From Cellulomonas wangsupingiae (GTDB lineage: Bacteria; Actinomycetota; Actinomycetes; Actinomycetales; Cellulomonadaceae): 64,000 nt of DNA. Under the pieces are notes generated by a model. It had not been told where the DNA came from, did no database searches, and saw only the letters and a program-made list of their open reading frames with translations. This document shows, piece after piece, positions 8,478 to 18,685 of this stretch; position 1 is the first letter of the stretch; every line of letters starts with the position of its first letter. The translations under genes and the position numbers were made by a program. The stretch lies in NCBI RefSeq assembly GCF_024508275.1, contig NZ_CP101989.1, positions 1,426,001-1,490,000 on the forward strand, given 5' to 3'.

Positions 8478-9449
8478 ATGGACGGTGAGCGGGGTGGGGG
8501 GCAGCCCGGCGGCGGGCCGCGGGTGACGGGCGACGGTGGCGGCGTGAAGCCGGGTGGCGAGGCGGGCGCGTCCGTCGTGCACGTCCACGCGGCTGCGCGC
8601 GGTGTGCTGGCCGCGCCGGCGCTGATGCAGCGGCGCGCGGCGTCGGGGCAGGTCGTCCGTGTACGACGGGGGACGTACGTCGGCGCGGACGAGTGGCAGG
8701 GCCTCGACGAGCGCGCGCGGGAGGTCGTCCGGGTCCGCGCGGTGCACGCCGCTGCCGCGCGGGCGCCCGTCTTCTCCCACTGGTCGGCCGCGGCCGTGCT
8801 CGGGCTGCCCGTCATCGGACGCCGCGACGCCGGGGTCCACGTGGTGCGGGCCCCTGCCGGCGGAGGGCGGTCGCACGGGGACGTCGTCCGGCACGCCGCC
8901 CGGGGTGACGTCGCGGTGGCGGTGCGCGACGGGATCACCGTCACCTCGGCGGCCCGGACGGTCGTCGACCTCGCCCGGGTGGGGGGCGTCGTCGCGGGGG
9001 TCGTCGCCGGTGACGCCGCCGTGCGGCACGGGTGGGCGAGCCTCGACGAGCTGCGGCGCGAGGTCGAGCGTGGCGGCACCGGGCGGGGCGTCCGCGCGGC
9101 ACGCGCGGCCGTCGACCTCGTCGACGGGCGGTCGGAGTCGCCGGGTGAGTCCCTGAGCCGGGTCCGCATGGCGCAGTGGGGTCTCCCGGCGCCCGTGCTG
9201 CAGCACGAGGTCCGCGCCCGGCACGGGTTCGTCGGGTGGGTGGACTTCTGGTGGCCGGAGCTCGGCGTGGCCGGGGAGTTCGACGGTCGCGTGAAGTACG
9301 GCACCGACGCGGCGGACGTCCTGTGGGAGGAGAAGCTGCGTGAGGACAGGCTCCGCGCATCGGGCCTCGGTGTCGCCCGCTGGACCTGGTCCGACGCGTG
9401 GGCCGGCGACCCGATGGTGGCGCGACTGCGCACCGCAGGCGTCCGCTGA
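8478..9449 (+). CDS. AbiEi-antitoxin-like / DUF559 PD-(D/E)XK-type protein
   Basis: The protein has about 323 residues. The N-terminal third resembles the AbiEi-type winged helix ([20 protein letters not shown], then [13 protein letters not shown]), the middle has [13 protein letters not shown]. The C-terminus resembles DUF559/Vsr-like nuclease folds, with candidate catalytic residues in [20 protein letters not shown]. Such fusions are numerous in actinobacteria and not paired with an AbiEii toxin here. The start is uncertain: ATG 8478 is used, but GTG 8545 would also fit. It is bracketed by two palindromes of one repeat family. Confidence 0.75.
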   Translation: MDGERGGGQPGGGPRVTGDGGGVKPGGEAGASVVHVHAAARGVLAAPALMQRRAASGQVVRVRRGTYVGADEWQGLDERAREVVRVRAVHAAAARAPVFSHWSAAAVLGLPVIGRRDAGVHVVRAPAGGGRSHGDVVRHAARGDVAVAVRDGITVTSAARTVVDLARVGGVVAGVVAGDAAVRHGWASLDELRREVERGGTGRGVRAARAAVDLVDGRSESPGESLSRVRMAQWGLPAPVLQHEVRARHGFVGWVDFWWPELGVAGEFDGRVKYGTDAADVLWEEKLREDRLRASGLGVARWTWSDAWAGDPMVARLRTAGVR

Positions 9450-9478
9450 CCACGTCACCCGCCCCCCGCCACCCGCCG

Positions 9479-9550
9479 CCGAGCGCGGTACAAGGCGACC
9501 GAGCGCGGGGGAAACGAGTACCGCGCTCGGCGGTCGTGTACCGCGCTCGG
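9479..9550. repeat. Long palindromic repeat (30-bp arms), right of the AbiEi-like gene
   Basis: Arms 9479-9508 and 9521-9550 pair at 26 of 30 positions around the 12-base loop GGGAAACGAGTA, nearly identical to the loop at 8379-8390. The outer and inner CCGAGCGCGG cores are fully paired, while the middle has diverged. It fills the 9450-9621 gap together with the rph promoter. Confidence 0.9.
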
Positions 9551-9608
9551 CGTCTCGTGGGGCGCTCGGCGGGCGTGGGCCGGTTCGGAGGAGGGGTGGG
9601 GGCGCACG

Positions 9609-9614
9609 TAGGGT
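9609..9614 (+). promoter_or_regulatory. -10 box of leaderless rph
   Basis: TAGGGT lies seven bases before the ATG at 9622. Confidence 0.5.
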
Positions 9615-9621
9615 CGTGGGC

Positions 9622-10476
9622 ATGGTGAACGGGAGCGGGTCGGGTGCAGGCGTCGGTGCGGTCGGCGGGGCCGGGGCAGGTGCGGGGGCGGTGACGCGCA
9701 CGGACGGGCGACGTCCCGACGAGCTGCGGCCGGTGACCATCACGCGCCGGTTCCTGGACGCGGGCGAGGGCTCCGTGCTCGTGGAGTTCGGCGGGACGAA
9801 GGTGCTGTGCGTCGCCTCGTTCACCGAGGGCGTGCCGCGCTGGCGCAAGGGCTCGGGCGAGGGCTGGGTCACCGCCGAGTACGCGATGCTGCCGCGCGCC
9901 ACGAACAGCCGGTCGGACCGGGAGTCGGTGCGTGGCAAGGTGGGTGGGCGCACGCACGAGATCTCCCGGCTGATCGGGCGCTCGCTGCGCGCCGTCATCG
10001 ACGTCGCCGCCCTGGGCGAGAACACGATCGTCCTGGACTGCGACGTGCTGCAGGCCGACGGCGGCACGCGGACCGCCGCCATCACCGGTGCGTACGTGGC
10101 GCTCGCCGACGCGGTCGCCTGGGCCACGTCCCAGCGGCTCGTCAAGCCGGGGCGTCAGGTGCTGCGCGACTCGGTCGCCGCCGTGAGCGTCGGGATCGTC
10201 GACGGCGTGCCGGTCCTGGACCTGCCGTACACCGAGGACGTGCGCGCCGAGACGGACATGAACGTCGTCACCACCGGGTCCGGCACGTTCGTGGAGGTGC
10301 AGGGGACCGCGGAGCACGCGCCGTTCGACCGCGCGGAGCTCGACGCGCTCCTCGACCTCGCCCTGGCCGGCACCTCCCGCCTCGCGGCGTTGCAGGCGGC
10401 CGTCCTGGCCGCCCCGGCCGGCGACGGCACGGCGACGCGCTCGACCGCCGCTGTCGACGTCCCGGTCGCCCCGTGA
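9622..10476 (+). CDS. rph: Ribonuclease PH
   Basis: Phosphorolytic 3'-5' exoribonuclease that trims tRNA 3' ends. The 284-residue protein shows the family core from [14 protein letters not shown] through [40 protein letters not shown] and [16 protein letters not shown]. It carries about 24 extra Gly/Ala/Ser residues at the N-terminus and a short tail. The extended ATG start is kept because a -10 box sits seven bases upstream. Stop and next GTG overlap, giving the usual rph-rdgB coupling. Confidence 0.95.
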   Translation: MVNGSGSGAGVGAVGGAGAGAGAVTRTDGRRPDELRPVTITRRFLDAGEGSVLVEFGGTKVLCVASFTEGVPRWRKGSGEGWVTAEYAMLPRATNSRSDRESVRGKVGGRTHEISRLIGRSLRAVIDVAALGENTIVLDCDVLQADGGTRTAAITGAYVALADAVAWATSQRLVKPGRQVLRDSVAAVSVGIVDGVPVLDLPYTEDVRAETDMNVVTTGSGTFVEVQGTAEHAPFDRAELDALLDLALAGTSRLAALQAAVLAAPAGDGTATRSTAAVDVPVAP

Positions 10477-11107
10477 CGTCGCCGGTCGTCGTGCCGGCGG
10501 GCGCGCGCCTCGTCCTGGCGACGCACAACGCGCACAAGGTCGCCGAGCTGCGGGCCATCCTCGCCCCCGAGCTGCCCGGTCTCGACCCCGCCGCCGTGCT
10601 GGGCGCGCGCGACGTGGGCGCGCCCGAGCCGGTCGAGGACGGCCTGACCTTCGAGGAGAACGCGCTGATCAAGGCGCGTGCCCTCGCCGCGGCGACGGGC
10701 CTGCCCGCGGTCGCGGACGACTCGGGGCTGAGCGTCGACGTCCTGGGCGGCGCTCCCGGGATCTTCTCCGCACGGTGGGCCGGGCGGCACGGCGACGACG
10801 TCGCCAACCTGCGGCTGCTGCTCGCGCAGCTGTCGGACATCGCGCCCGCGCACCGGGGTGCGCGCTTCGTGTGCGCGGCGGCGCTCGTGCTGCCCGACGG
10901 CACCGAGCACGTCGAGGTGGGCACCCTCGAGGGCACCCTCGCGTCGGCGCCGCGCGGGGAGAACGGCTTCGGTTACGACCCCGTGCTCGTTCCCGTGGGC
11001 GGCACGCGGACGTGCGCGGAGCTCTCCCCGGAGGAGAAGAACGCGATCAGCCACCGCGGGCAGGCGTTCCGCGCTCTCGTGCCGCACGTCGTGGCGGCGC
11101 TGCGGGC

Positions 11108-11111
<4 letters not shown>
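10473..11111 (+). CDS. rdgB: RdgB/HAM1-family non-canonical purine NTP pyrophosphatase
   Basis: House-cleaning hydrolase of dITP/XTP. The 212-residue protein has [31 protein letters not shown], the ADDSGLSVD metal-binding motif, [11 protein letters not shown] and [10 protein letters not shown] with [18 protein letters not shown] start overlaps the rph stop, and the stop overlaps the ATG of the ABC-F gene. Confidence 0.95.
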
Positions 11112-12763
<1,652 letters not shown>

Positions 12764-12772
12764 GCCCGGTGC

Positions 12773-13327
12773 TCAGGGCAGGCGTCCCGCCCACGCCATG
12801 GCCTGGCGCAGCAGGAGACCCTGCCCGCCGTTCATCTCGACCTGCACGGCCTCGGCGCACGCCTCCTCCGGGGTGAGCCACGCGAGGTCGAGCGCGTCCT
12901 GCTGGGGCCGGCAGTCCCCGCTGACGGGCACGACGTACGCCAGCGACACCGCGTGCTGCCGGGGGTCGTGGTACGGCGTGACGCCGGGGGTGGGGAAGTA
13001 CTCCGCGACCGTGAACGGCTGCGGCGAGGCCGGGACCTGCGGCAGCGCGACCGGACCGAGGTCCTTCTCGATGTGCCGCAGCAGCGCGTCGCGCACCCGC
13101 TCGTGGTACATGACACGCCCCGAGACCAGCGCGCGGGACATGACGCCCTCGCGCGTCGCGCGCAGCAGCAGGCCGACGGAGACGACGTCACCGGACTCGT
13201 CGACGCGCACCGGCACCGCGTCGACGTAGAGGATCGGCAGCTGGCTGCGTGCTGTGGAGATCTGCTCGGCGGACAGCCAGCCGGCAGGACGTTCGGGGCC
13301 AGGGGAGTACTCGGCGGACGCGGTCAC
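12773..13327 (-). CDS. NUDIX-fold protein, DUF4916-like
   Basis: This 184-residue protein opens with the aromatic-rich PAGWLSAEQISTARSQLPIL segment I associate with DUF4916, then VDAVPVRVDESGDV and VGLLLR. The Nudix box appears degenerate: GRVMYHERVRDALLRHIEKD, lacking a full REUXEE signature. Later DALDLAWLTPEEACAEAV fits a Nudix C-terminal half. Hydrolase activity is therefore doubtful. It is convergent with the ABC-F gene, 9 bp apart, and divergent from trx. Confidence 0.8.
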   Translation of the reverse strand: MTASAEYSPGPERPAGWLSAEQISTARSQLPILYVDAVPVRVDESGDVVSVGLLLRATREGVMSRALVSGRVMYHERVRDALLRHIEKDLGPVALPQVPASPQPFTVAEYFPTPGVTPYHDPRQHAVSLAYVVPVSGDCRPQQDALDLAWLTPEEACAEAVQVEMNGGQGLLLRQAMAWAGRLP

Positions 13328-13452
13328 CCTGCAGTTCTACCCCGTCGGCGCCCCGCGGGCCGCATCGCCTCGCGTGTCCCGCGACGCGACGGGAATACCC
13401 CTGGGCGGTCGGGCGCTGTACGCCTCGAACCCTGCTGGACGGAGAGGCACCC

Positions 13453-13821
13453 ATGGCCACCATCACCCTGACCGCCGACACCATCGCCGACACGATCAAG
13501 GACAACGAGATCGTCCTCGTCGACTTCTGGGCGTCGTGGTGCGGTCCGTGCCGCATGTTCGCGCCCGTGTTCGAGGCGTCGAGCGACAAGCACCCGCAGA
13601 TCGTGCACGCGAAGGTCGACACCGAGGCCGAGCAGCAGCTCGCGGCCGAGCTGCAGATCACGTCGATCCCGACGCTCATGGCGTTCCGTGACGGCGTCCT
13701 GGTCTTCAACCAGGCCGGTGCCCTGCCGGCGCCCGCGCTGGAGCAGGTCCTCACGGCCGTCCAGGAGCTCGACATGGACGACGTCCGCGCCAAGATCGCG
13801 GAGCGCTCGGCGTCGGTCTGA
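13453..13821 (+). CDS. trxA: Thioredoxin
   Basis: The 122-residue thioredoxin-fold protein has the redox motif WCGPC at residues 29-33 inside VLVDFWASWCGPCRMFAPVF and the cis-Pro segment ITSIPTLMAFRDG. A C-terminal helix is somewhat longer than in E. coli TrxA. The ATG follows GGAGAGG (13441-13447) by five bases, so this gene is leadered. A rho-independent hairpin follows. General disulfide reduction in the cytosol is expected. Confidence 0.94.
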   Translation: MATITLTADTIADTIKDNEIVLVDFWASWCGPCRMFAPVFEASSDKHPQIVHAKVDTEAEQQLAAELQITSIPTLMAFRDGVLVFNQAGALPAPALEQVLTAVQELDMDDVRAKIAERSASV

Positions 13822-13832
13822 CCGTGCTCGGC

Positions 13833-13865
13833 AAAGGGCGTCCACCTGCGCGGTGGGCGCCCTTT
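13833..13865 (+). terminator. Terminator after trxA
   Basis: AAAGGGCGTCCACC pairs with GGTGGGCGCCCTTT (one G-U) around TGCGC. Confidence 0.8.
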
Positions 13866-13874
13866 CCCGTGCGG

Positions 13875-13903
13875 TTGCCCGTCGGACGGGCAGTGCTTAC
13901 GGT
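13875..13903 (+). promoter_or_regulatory. Promoter of the GH81 gene
   Basis: TTGCCC (13875-13880) and TACGGT (13898-13903) are spaced by 17 bp, a canonical housekeeping layout. The predicted start near 13910 falls inside the operator below. Confidence 0.6.
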
Positions 13904-13907
13904 GGTG

Positions 13908-13921
13908 TGAGATCGCTCTCA
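13908..13921. promoter_or_regulatory. LacI-family (CelR/CebR-like) operator
   Basis: TGAGATCGCTCTCA matches the TGGGAGCGCTCCCA box of actinobacterial cellulose regulators at 11 of 14 positions and keeps the palindromic TGAGA/TCTCA arms. It overlaps the predicted transcription start of the GH81 gene, an ideal place for repression. Confidence 0.65.
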
Positions 13922-14049
13922 TCGCAGTGCGGCCAACGGGGGCCGTGCGGGGAGTCGTCTCGGGGCACGGCAACGGAGCGGTGCACCGGTAGAAGGGCGG
14001 CGCGCCCGAGCGCACGGTGCGGACGCGGGCCGCCTGGGGGCCTCACATC

Positions 14050-17000
14050 ATGCAACCAACCTCCCGGACCCCTCGGGGGTCCTTGCTCCTCCCTGCCCGC
14101 AGCAGCACGGCCGCGCCACAGGCGGCACGTCGGGTGGCGGCCGGTGCGGTGCTCGCGCTCGGCCTCGCCGCCGCGTCGGTCGCCGTCCCGCGCGACGCCG
14201 CGGCCGCCGCCCCGGGCGTCGTCGACGTCGGTGCCGGCGGCTACGCGTCGTCGCCCGTCGGGCCCACGCCCGAGGGGTGCGACGCGATCGAGGCCGATCC
14301 GCGCGCCGCGCTGACCGACGACGCGCCGGACGGCCCGGTGCCCACCAACGACTGGTGGTCCTCGCTGCTCTACAAGCGGCTGGACTGCCGCATGAGCGAG
14401 CCGCTGCACGCCCACCCGGTCTCGTACCGGCCGACGCCGGCCGGCCTCGGCCTGTCGACGCCGCGGGAGGCGACCCTGTCGGGCACGCCCGGCGGGATCG
14501 GCGAGTTCCACTTCACGTACGTGGAGGACGTCGTGGTGGGGGTCGACGGACTGGACGCCCCGACCGCCGAGGTGGCGGGCTGGACGGACTGGACGGTGAC
14601 GCCCTCCTGGTCCGACGGCAACCGGTCGTTGCGCGCGACGATCGGCCACGGCCTGCCCACGTCCTGGTACCACCTCGAGGGTGGTGACGCGCTGCTGTCC
14701 TCGACGCACGACGTGCGGGTCTGGTCGCAGGACGGGGCGACGCTCGGGTTCACCGCCAACGGTCACGACTACGCGGCGTTCGCGCCGTCCGGGGCGTCGT
14801 GGCAGGTCACGGGATCCACGCTGCGCTCGTCGCTCGCGGGGCGGGGCTACCTCGCCGTCACCGCGCTGGCGACGGCCGCGGACGCGACGGACACGGAGCG
14901 GACGCAGGCGCTGCGGGCGGTCGCCGGGTCCGCGTTCGCCGAGGTCACGGGCACGACGGCGGAGTACGCCTACGACCCGTCGGACGCCGTCGTGCGGACG
15001 ACCTACCGGGTCACGACGACCCCGCTCCAGGGCGGGGCCACCGGCACGGTCGTGGCGCTCTACCCCCACCAGCAGCGGTACCTGACGGGCGTGGACGGTG
15101 ACGAGCTCGACGTGACCTACCCGAGCCCGCGCGGTGCGATGACCGCGTACGCCGCGGCGACGTCGTTCACGACGAGCACGCCGTTCACCGGTGTGCTGCC
15201 GGAGCTCCCGGCCGTCGCGACGTCCTCCGGCAGCAACCGCGCGACGCTCGACGCGCTCCTCGCGGAGGTCGCCGCCGACCCGATGCCCGTCCTGCGGGCC
15301 GACACCTACTGGACCGGCAAGGCGCTGGGTCGGGCGACGAGGATCGTCGAGATCGCCGACCAGCTCGGCGAGACCGCGCTGCGCGACAAGGCGCTCGCCC
15401 GGGTGCGGGACACCCTGACGGACTGGTTCACGGCGACCCCCGGCAAGGTCGAGCAGGTGTTCGCGTACGACGAGCGCTGGGGGACCCTCATCGGCTACCC
15501 GGCCTCGTACGGCTCGGACACCGAGCTCAACGACCACCACTTCCACTACGGGTACTTCGTCGCCGCCGCGGCGACGCTGGCGCGGTTCGACCCCCAGTGG
15601 GCGTCCGACGCGCAGTACGGCGGCATGGTGGACCTGCTGATCCGTGACGCCAACGGGTACGACCGGGCGGAGACCCGCTTCCCGTACCTGCGCGACTTCG
15701 ACATCTACGCCGGGCACGACTGGGCGTCGGGTCACGGCGCGTTCGTCGCCGGCAACAACCAGGAGTCCAGCTCCGAGGGCATGAACTTCGCCGGGGCGCT
15801 CGTGCAGTGGGGAGAGGCGACCGGCGACACGGCCGTCCGCGACGCGGGCGCGTACCTGTACGCCACGCAGGCGGCGGCGATCCAGGAGTACTGGTTCGAC
15901 CGCGCGGAGGCGATCCCCGACGGCTTCGGCCACACGACTCTCGGCATGGTGTGGGGCGACGGGGGCACGTACTCGACGTGGTTCTCGGGGGAGGCCGAGA
16001 TGATCCAGGGCATCAACACCCTGCCGATCACCGGGTCGCACCTGTACCTGGGCACGCGGCCGGACGACGTGCGGGCCAACTACGCCGAGCTCGTCGCGGC
16101 CAACGGCGGCGAGCCGACGGTCTGGCAGGACATCGCCTGGAGCTACCTCGCGCTCGGGGACGGCGAGCGGGCGCTGCGCCTGCTGCGGGCGGACCCCGAC
16201 TACCCGGTCGAGGAGGGCGAGTCGCGCGCGCACACGTTCCACTGGGTGGCGAACCTGGCGGCGCTCGGCACGCTCGACACCACGGTGCACGGGTCGAGCC
16301 CGCTGTCGGCGGTGTTCGTCAAGGACGGGGCGCGCACGTACGTCGCGGCGAACGTCTCGGCTTCGCCGCGCACGGTGCGGTTCAGCGACGGGACGCGCGT
16401 CGACGTGCCCGCGGGTGCCACCGTGGCGACGGGGGCGCACAGCTGGTCCGGCGGCGGTGCGGTCGGCGGTCCGGACCCGACGCCGACGGCCGGCCCGACA
16501 CCGACGTCGAGCCCGACGCCGACATCGAGCCCGACACCGACATCGAGCCCGACACCGACATCGAGCCCGACACCGACGTCGAGCCCCACGCCGACGTCCG
16601 GCCCGTCCGACGGCCTGGTGCTGGCCTTCGGTGACGGGGGCCGGCTCGTGCCGGCGCCCGGCGCCGACGGGACGCTGGAGATCCGGGCGTCGCGCGGCAT
16701 GGACACGGCGGCCGAGCCGCCGGACGCGGTGGTCCTGCAGGCCACCGGCGTCACGGCACGCGCGACGGGCGGCACGACGGCGTTCGACGTGGCGCTCGAC
16801 GCCGGCTCCCTCGTCGGCAACGGCACCCGCCTGTCCGTGCAGTACGACCTGACGGGTGACGGGACGTGGGACCGCACGGAGGTGTACAGGTACTTCGCGA
16901 CCGACCCGGTGCCGGGGACCGAGCGCTACACCCACGCCGTCGGCCTGGACCGCGTGAGCGGGACCCTGGGCGACCTGCGGGGCGGGGCGGTGCGCGTCGC

Positions 17001-17076
17001 GCTGTGGAACGCCATCGGCAGCGGCCCCTCCACGGTGAGCACGCGCGACTCCGTGCTGGTGCTGCCCTTCCGCTGA
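14050..17076 (+). CDS. Secreted GH81 endo-beta-1,3-glucanase with C-terminal CBM56-like domain
   Basis: Laminarinase expected to cut beta-1,3-glucans outside the cell. The 1008-residue precursor has a signal peptide (about 1-54, ending DAAAAAP), the GH81 entry VPTNDWWSSLLYK, and the catalytic region with NDHHFHYGYF near residue 495 and NNQESSSEGMNFAG near 570. The DxxH and ExxxE spacings match residues known to be essential in GH81. A Thr/Pro/Ser linker made of an 18-bp DNA repeat leads to a beta-sandwich with VQYDLTGDGTWDRTEVYRYF, resembling CBM56 beta-1,3-glucan binders. The ATG 14050 was chosen for the GGGGG ahead of it and the signal peptide. Confidence 0.93.
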   Translation: MQPTSRTPRGSLLLPARSSTAAPQAARRVAAGAVLALGLAAASVAVPRDAAAAAPGVVDVGAGGYASSPVGPTPEGCDAIEADPRAALTDDAPDGPVPTNDWWSSLLYKRLDCRMSEPLHAHPVSYRPTPAGLGLSTPREATLSGTPGGIGEFHFTYVEDVVVGVDGLDAPTAEVAGWTDWTVTPSWSDGNRSLRATIGHGLPTSWYHLEGGDALLSSTHDVRVWSQDGATLGFTANGHDYAAFAPSGASWQVTGSTLRSSLAGRGYLAVTALATAADATDTERTQALRAVAGSAFAEVTGTTAEYAYDPSDAVVRTTYRVTTTPLQGGATGTVVALYPHQQRYLTGVDGDELDVTYPSPRGAMTAYAAATSFTTSTPFTGVLPELPAVATSSGSNRATLDALLAEVAADPMPVLRADTYWTGKALGRATRIVEIADQLGETALRDKALARVRDTLTDWFTATPGKVEQVFAYDERWGTLIGYPASYGSDTELNDHHFHYGYFVAAAATLARFDPQWASDAQYGGMVDLLIRDANGYDRAETRFPYLRDFDIYAGHDWASGHGAFVAGNNQESSSEGMNFAGALVQWGEATGDTAVRDAGAYLYATQAAAIQEYWFDRAEAIPDGFGHTTLGMVWGDGGTYSTWFSGEAEMIQGINTLPITGSHLYLGTRPDDVRANYAELVAANGGEPTVWQDIAWSYLALGDGERALRLLRADPDYPVEEGESRAHTFHWVANLAALGTLDTTVHGSSPLSAVFVKDGARTYVAANVSASPRTVRFSDGTRVDVPAGATVATGAHSWSGGGAVGGPDPTPTAGPTPTSSPTPTSSPTPTSSPTPTSSPTPTSSPTPTSGPSDGLVLAFGDGGRLVPAPGADGTLEIRASRGMDTAAEPPDAVVLQATGVTARATGGTTAFDVALDAGSLVGNGTRLSVQYDLTGDGTWDRTEVYRYFATDPVPGTERYTHAVGLDRVSGTLGDLRGGAVRVALWNAIGSGPSTVSTRDSVLVLPFR
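16494..16602 (+). repeat. 18-bp coding minisatellite in the GH81 linker
   Basis: About six units of CCCGACACCGACATCGAG, differing at one to three bases, encode repeats of Pro-Thr-Pro-Thr-Ser-Ser. They form the flexible linker between the catalytic and binding domains. Copy number is likely to vary between strains. Confidence 0.9.
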
Positions 17077-17081
17077 CGCGG

Positions 17082-17113
17082 CCGACGGGGCGGGCGCGAG
17101 CCCGCCCCGTCGG
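17082..17113 (+). terminator. Terminator after the GH81 gene
   Basis: Perfect 14-bp stem CCGACGGGGCGGGC with GCGA loop, six bases past the stop codon. On the other strand it lies 9 bases beyond the 3' end of tRNA-Leu. Confidence 0.85.
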
Positions 17114-17121
17114 GGCTGCGG

Positions 17122-17204
17122 TGCGGGAGACGGGAGTCGAACCCGCACGCCCTTGCGGGCACCAGGACCTAAACCTGGCGTGGCTGCCGTTTCACCACTC
17201 CCGC
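17122..17204 (-). tRNA. tRNA-Leu (anticodon TAG)
   Basis: The 83-nt gene folds as a type II tRNA: acceptor GCGGGAG/CTCCCGC, anticodon stem CCAGG/CCTGG around TTTAGGT, a long variable arm and T arm GCGGGTTCGACTCCCGT. The discriminator is A, and CCA is not encoded. Confidence 0.95.
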
Positions 17205-17250
17205 GTGCGTCCCGAGTGTGGCACGCACGCCGCGTTGCGGGCCGGGCCGG

Positions 17251-17718
17251 TCAGTCGATGCCCAGGTCCCGCCGCAGCTTGGCGACGTGGCCCGTCGCCC
17301 GCACGTTGTACTGCGCGAGCGCCACCCTGCCGTCGGGGTCCACGACGACCGTCGACCGGATGACGCCGGTGTACGTGCGGCCGTAGTTCGTCTTCTCTCC
17401 CCACGCGCCCCAGGCCTCCAGGGTCTCGTGGTCGGGGTCGGACAGCAGCGGGAACGTCAGCGCCTCCGCCTCGGCGAACGCCACGAGCTTGTCGACGGGA
17501 TCGGGGGAGACACCCAGCACGGCGTAGCCGGCGCTCGTCAACGAGGCCAGCGAGTCGCGGAAGTCGCACGCCTCCTTGGTGCAGCCGGGCGTGCCCGCCG
17601 CCGGGTAGAAGTAGACGACGACGGACGTGCCGCGCAGGTCCTGCAGCGAGATCTCGCCGCCGGTCGTGCTCGGGAGCGTGAGGTCGGGCGCGGTGTCACC
17701 GACGGCGAGGCGGGGCAC
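17251..17718 (-). CDS. bcp: Bcp-type peroxiredoxin
   Basis: Thiol peroxidase of the PrxQ/Bcp class, 155 residues. Peroxidatic and resolving cysteines lie in TPGCTKEACDFRD (C-x4-C), preceded by VVVYFYPAAG. Start choice: AGGAG at 17728-17724 lies five bases before GTG 17718, whereas GTG 17724 overlaps it, so 17718 is preferred. TAGGCT (17763-17758) is its likely -10. Thioredoxin encoded 4 kb away is a plausible reductant. Confidence 0.92.
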   Translation of the reverse strand: MPRLAVGDTAPDLTLPSTTGGEISLQDLRGTSVVVYFYPAAGTPGCTKEACDFRDSLASLTSAGYAVLGVSPDPVDKLVAFAEAEALTFPLLSDPDHETLEAWGAWGEKTNYGRTYTGVIRSTVVVDPDGRVALAQYNVRATGHVAKLRRDLGID

Positions 17719-17757
17719 GGTCACTCCTGCGGGTCGGGGCTGGGGACGACGTGCACC

Positions 17758-17763
17758 AGCCTA
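17758..17763 (-). promoter_or_regulatory. -10 box of bcp
   Basis: TAGGCT on the minus strand, about 40 bases before the GTG, leaves room for the AGGAG ribosome binding site. Confidence 0.45.
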
Positions 17764-17777
17764 GATCCGCCGGGGGG

Positions 17778-17783
17778 TAGCGT
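17778..17783 (+). promoter_or_regulatory. -10 box of leaderless GroES-like gene
   Basis: TAGCGT lies seven bases before the GTG at 17791. Confidence 0.55.
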
Positions 17784-17790
17784 CGGCGGC

Positions 17791-18144
17791 GTGAGTGCAC
17801 CGAGCGAGACACCCCGAGAGGGCGGCACGCGCGACCTGCCGCTGCGCATGCTCAACGACCGGCTGCTGGTGGAGCTGGACGCCGACGCGGCGGAGCGCCG
17901 CACCGGCGGGGGCATCCTCATCCCCGCCACCGCGGCGATGGGCAAGCGGCTCGCGTGGGCGAGCGTCGTGGCGGCCGGGCAGCACGTCCGGCAGGTCGAG
18001 GTCGGCGACCGTGTGCTGTTCGATCCCGAGGATCGCGCCGAGGTCGAGCTCTCGGGTCGCACGTACCTGCTCCTGAGGGAGAAGGACGTGCACGGCGTGG
18101 CCGACCCGCGCGCCGGCGGCGAGGGCACGGGCCTGTACCTGTGA
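17791..18144 (+). CDS. GroES-family co-chaperonin-like protein
   Basis: The 117-residue protein shows the GroES fold pattern LRMLNDRLLVELDAD, then TGGGILIPATA (in place of the mobile loop), VGDRVLFDPEDRAEVELSGR and YLLLREKDVHGV. It is divergent in the loop, and no groEL lies nearby, so it is probably the actinobacterial GroES-like paralogue and not the main co-chaperonin. A C-terminal Gly-rich tail is extra. Confidence 0.85.
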   Translation: MSAPSETPREGGTRDLPLRMLNDRLLVELDADAAERRTGGGILIPATAAMGKRLAWASVVAAGQHVRQVEVGDRVLFDPEDRAEVELSGRTYLLLREKDVHGVADPRAGGEGTGLYL

Positions 18145-18241
18145 GCGCGCGGCGGCGGGCACTGCCGAGGCCCGTCGTTCGTTGAGAAGGGCGCATCATG
18201 GGACGTGGTCCGGTGACCACACGTGAGACGAGGTGACGACC

Positions 18242-18526
18242 ATGGACCAGGACCAGGACCCGGTTCCGGTCGACGGTGCCGCGCAGGCGGTCGCCGCCGA
18301 GAGTGCGCAGGCCGGCGACGTGACCGCCGAGAACACGGTGACGGTGCTGGGTGTCGACCCGGCCCAGCACGCGCAGGAGCTTCTCGCGGAGCACGTCCCG
18401 CTGGCCCTGCTCGCGGACCTGCTCGTCCCGACGGGCGACACCTCGGCCGACATCCTCGCGGCCGAAGGGCTCCCCGACGAGCCCTGGTGGACGCCGCAGG
18501 CGGACGGGACCGCCCGCGAGGCGTGA
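18242..18526 (+). CDS. Small acidic hypothetical protein (94 aa)
   Basis: A 94-residue acidic protein without cysteines or membrane segments. Its centre reads VTVLGVDPAQHAQELLAEHV and the end DEPWWTPQADGTAREA. The ATG at 18242 is preferred over GTG 18233 because GACGAGG lies about nine bases before it. I do not recognise the family. It sits between the GroES-like gene and tRNA-Lys. Confidence 0.7.
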   Translation: MDQDQDPVPVDGAAQAVAAESAQAGDVTAENTVTVLGVDPAQHAQELLAEHVPLALLADLLVPTGDTSADILAAEGLPDEPWWTPQADGTAREA

Positions 18527-18604
18527 GGGTCGTCACACACGGCGTCGCAGGCGGGTATCCGGTTCGCACCTGCCCCCGGGAGCCTGCTAATCTCGACCAG
18601 CCGC

Positions 18605-18677
<73 letters not shown>

Positions 18678-18685
18678 CTGCAAGG

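Noticed and set aside
8350..9550. Flanking palindromes as an insertion sequence with terminal inverted repeats
   Set aside because: The elements are each internally palindromic, the gene between is no known transposase, and no target-site duplication could be recognised.
13897..17148. A 1083-codon open frame antisense to the GH81 gene
   Set aside because: Arg/Pro/Gly/His-rich translation typical of antisense frames in GC-rich DNA; the plus strand has clear GH81 motifs, signal peptide and promoter.
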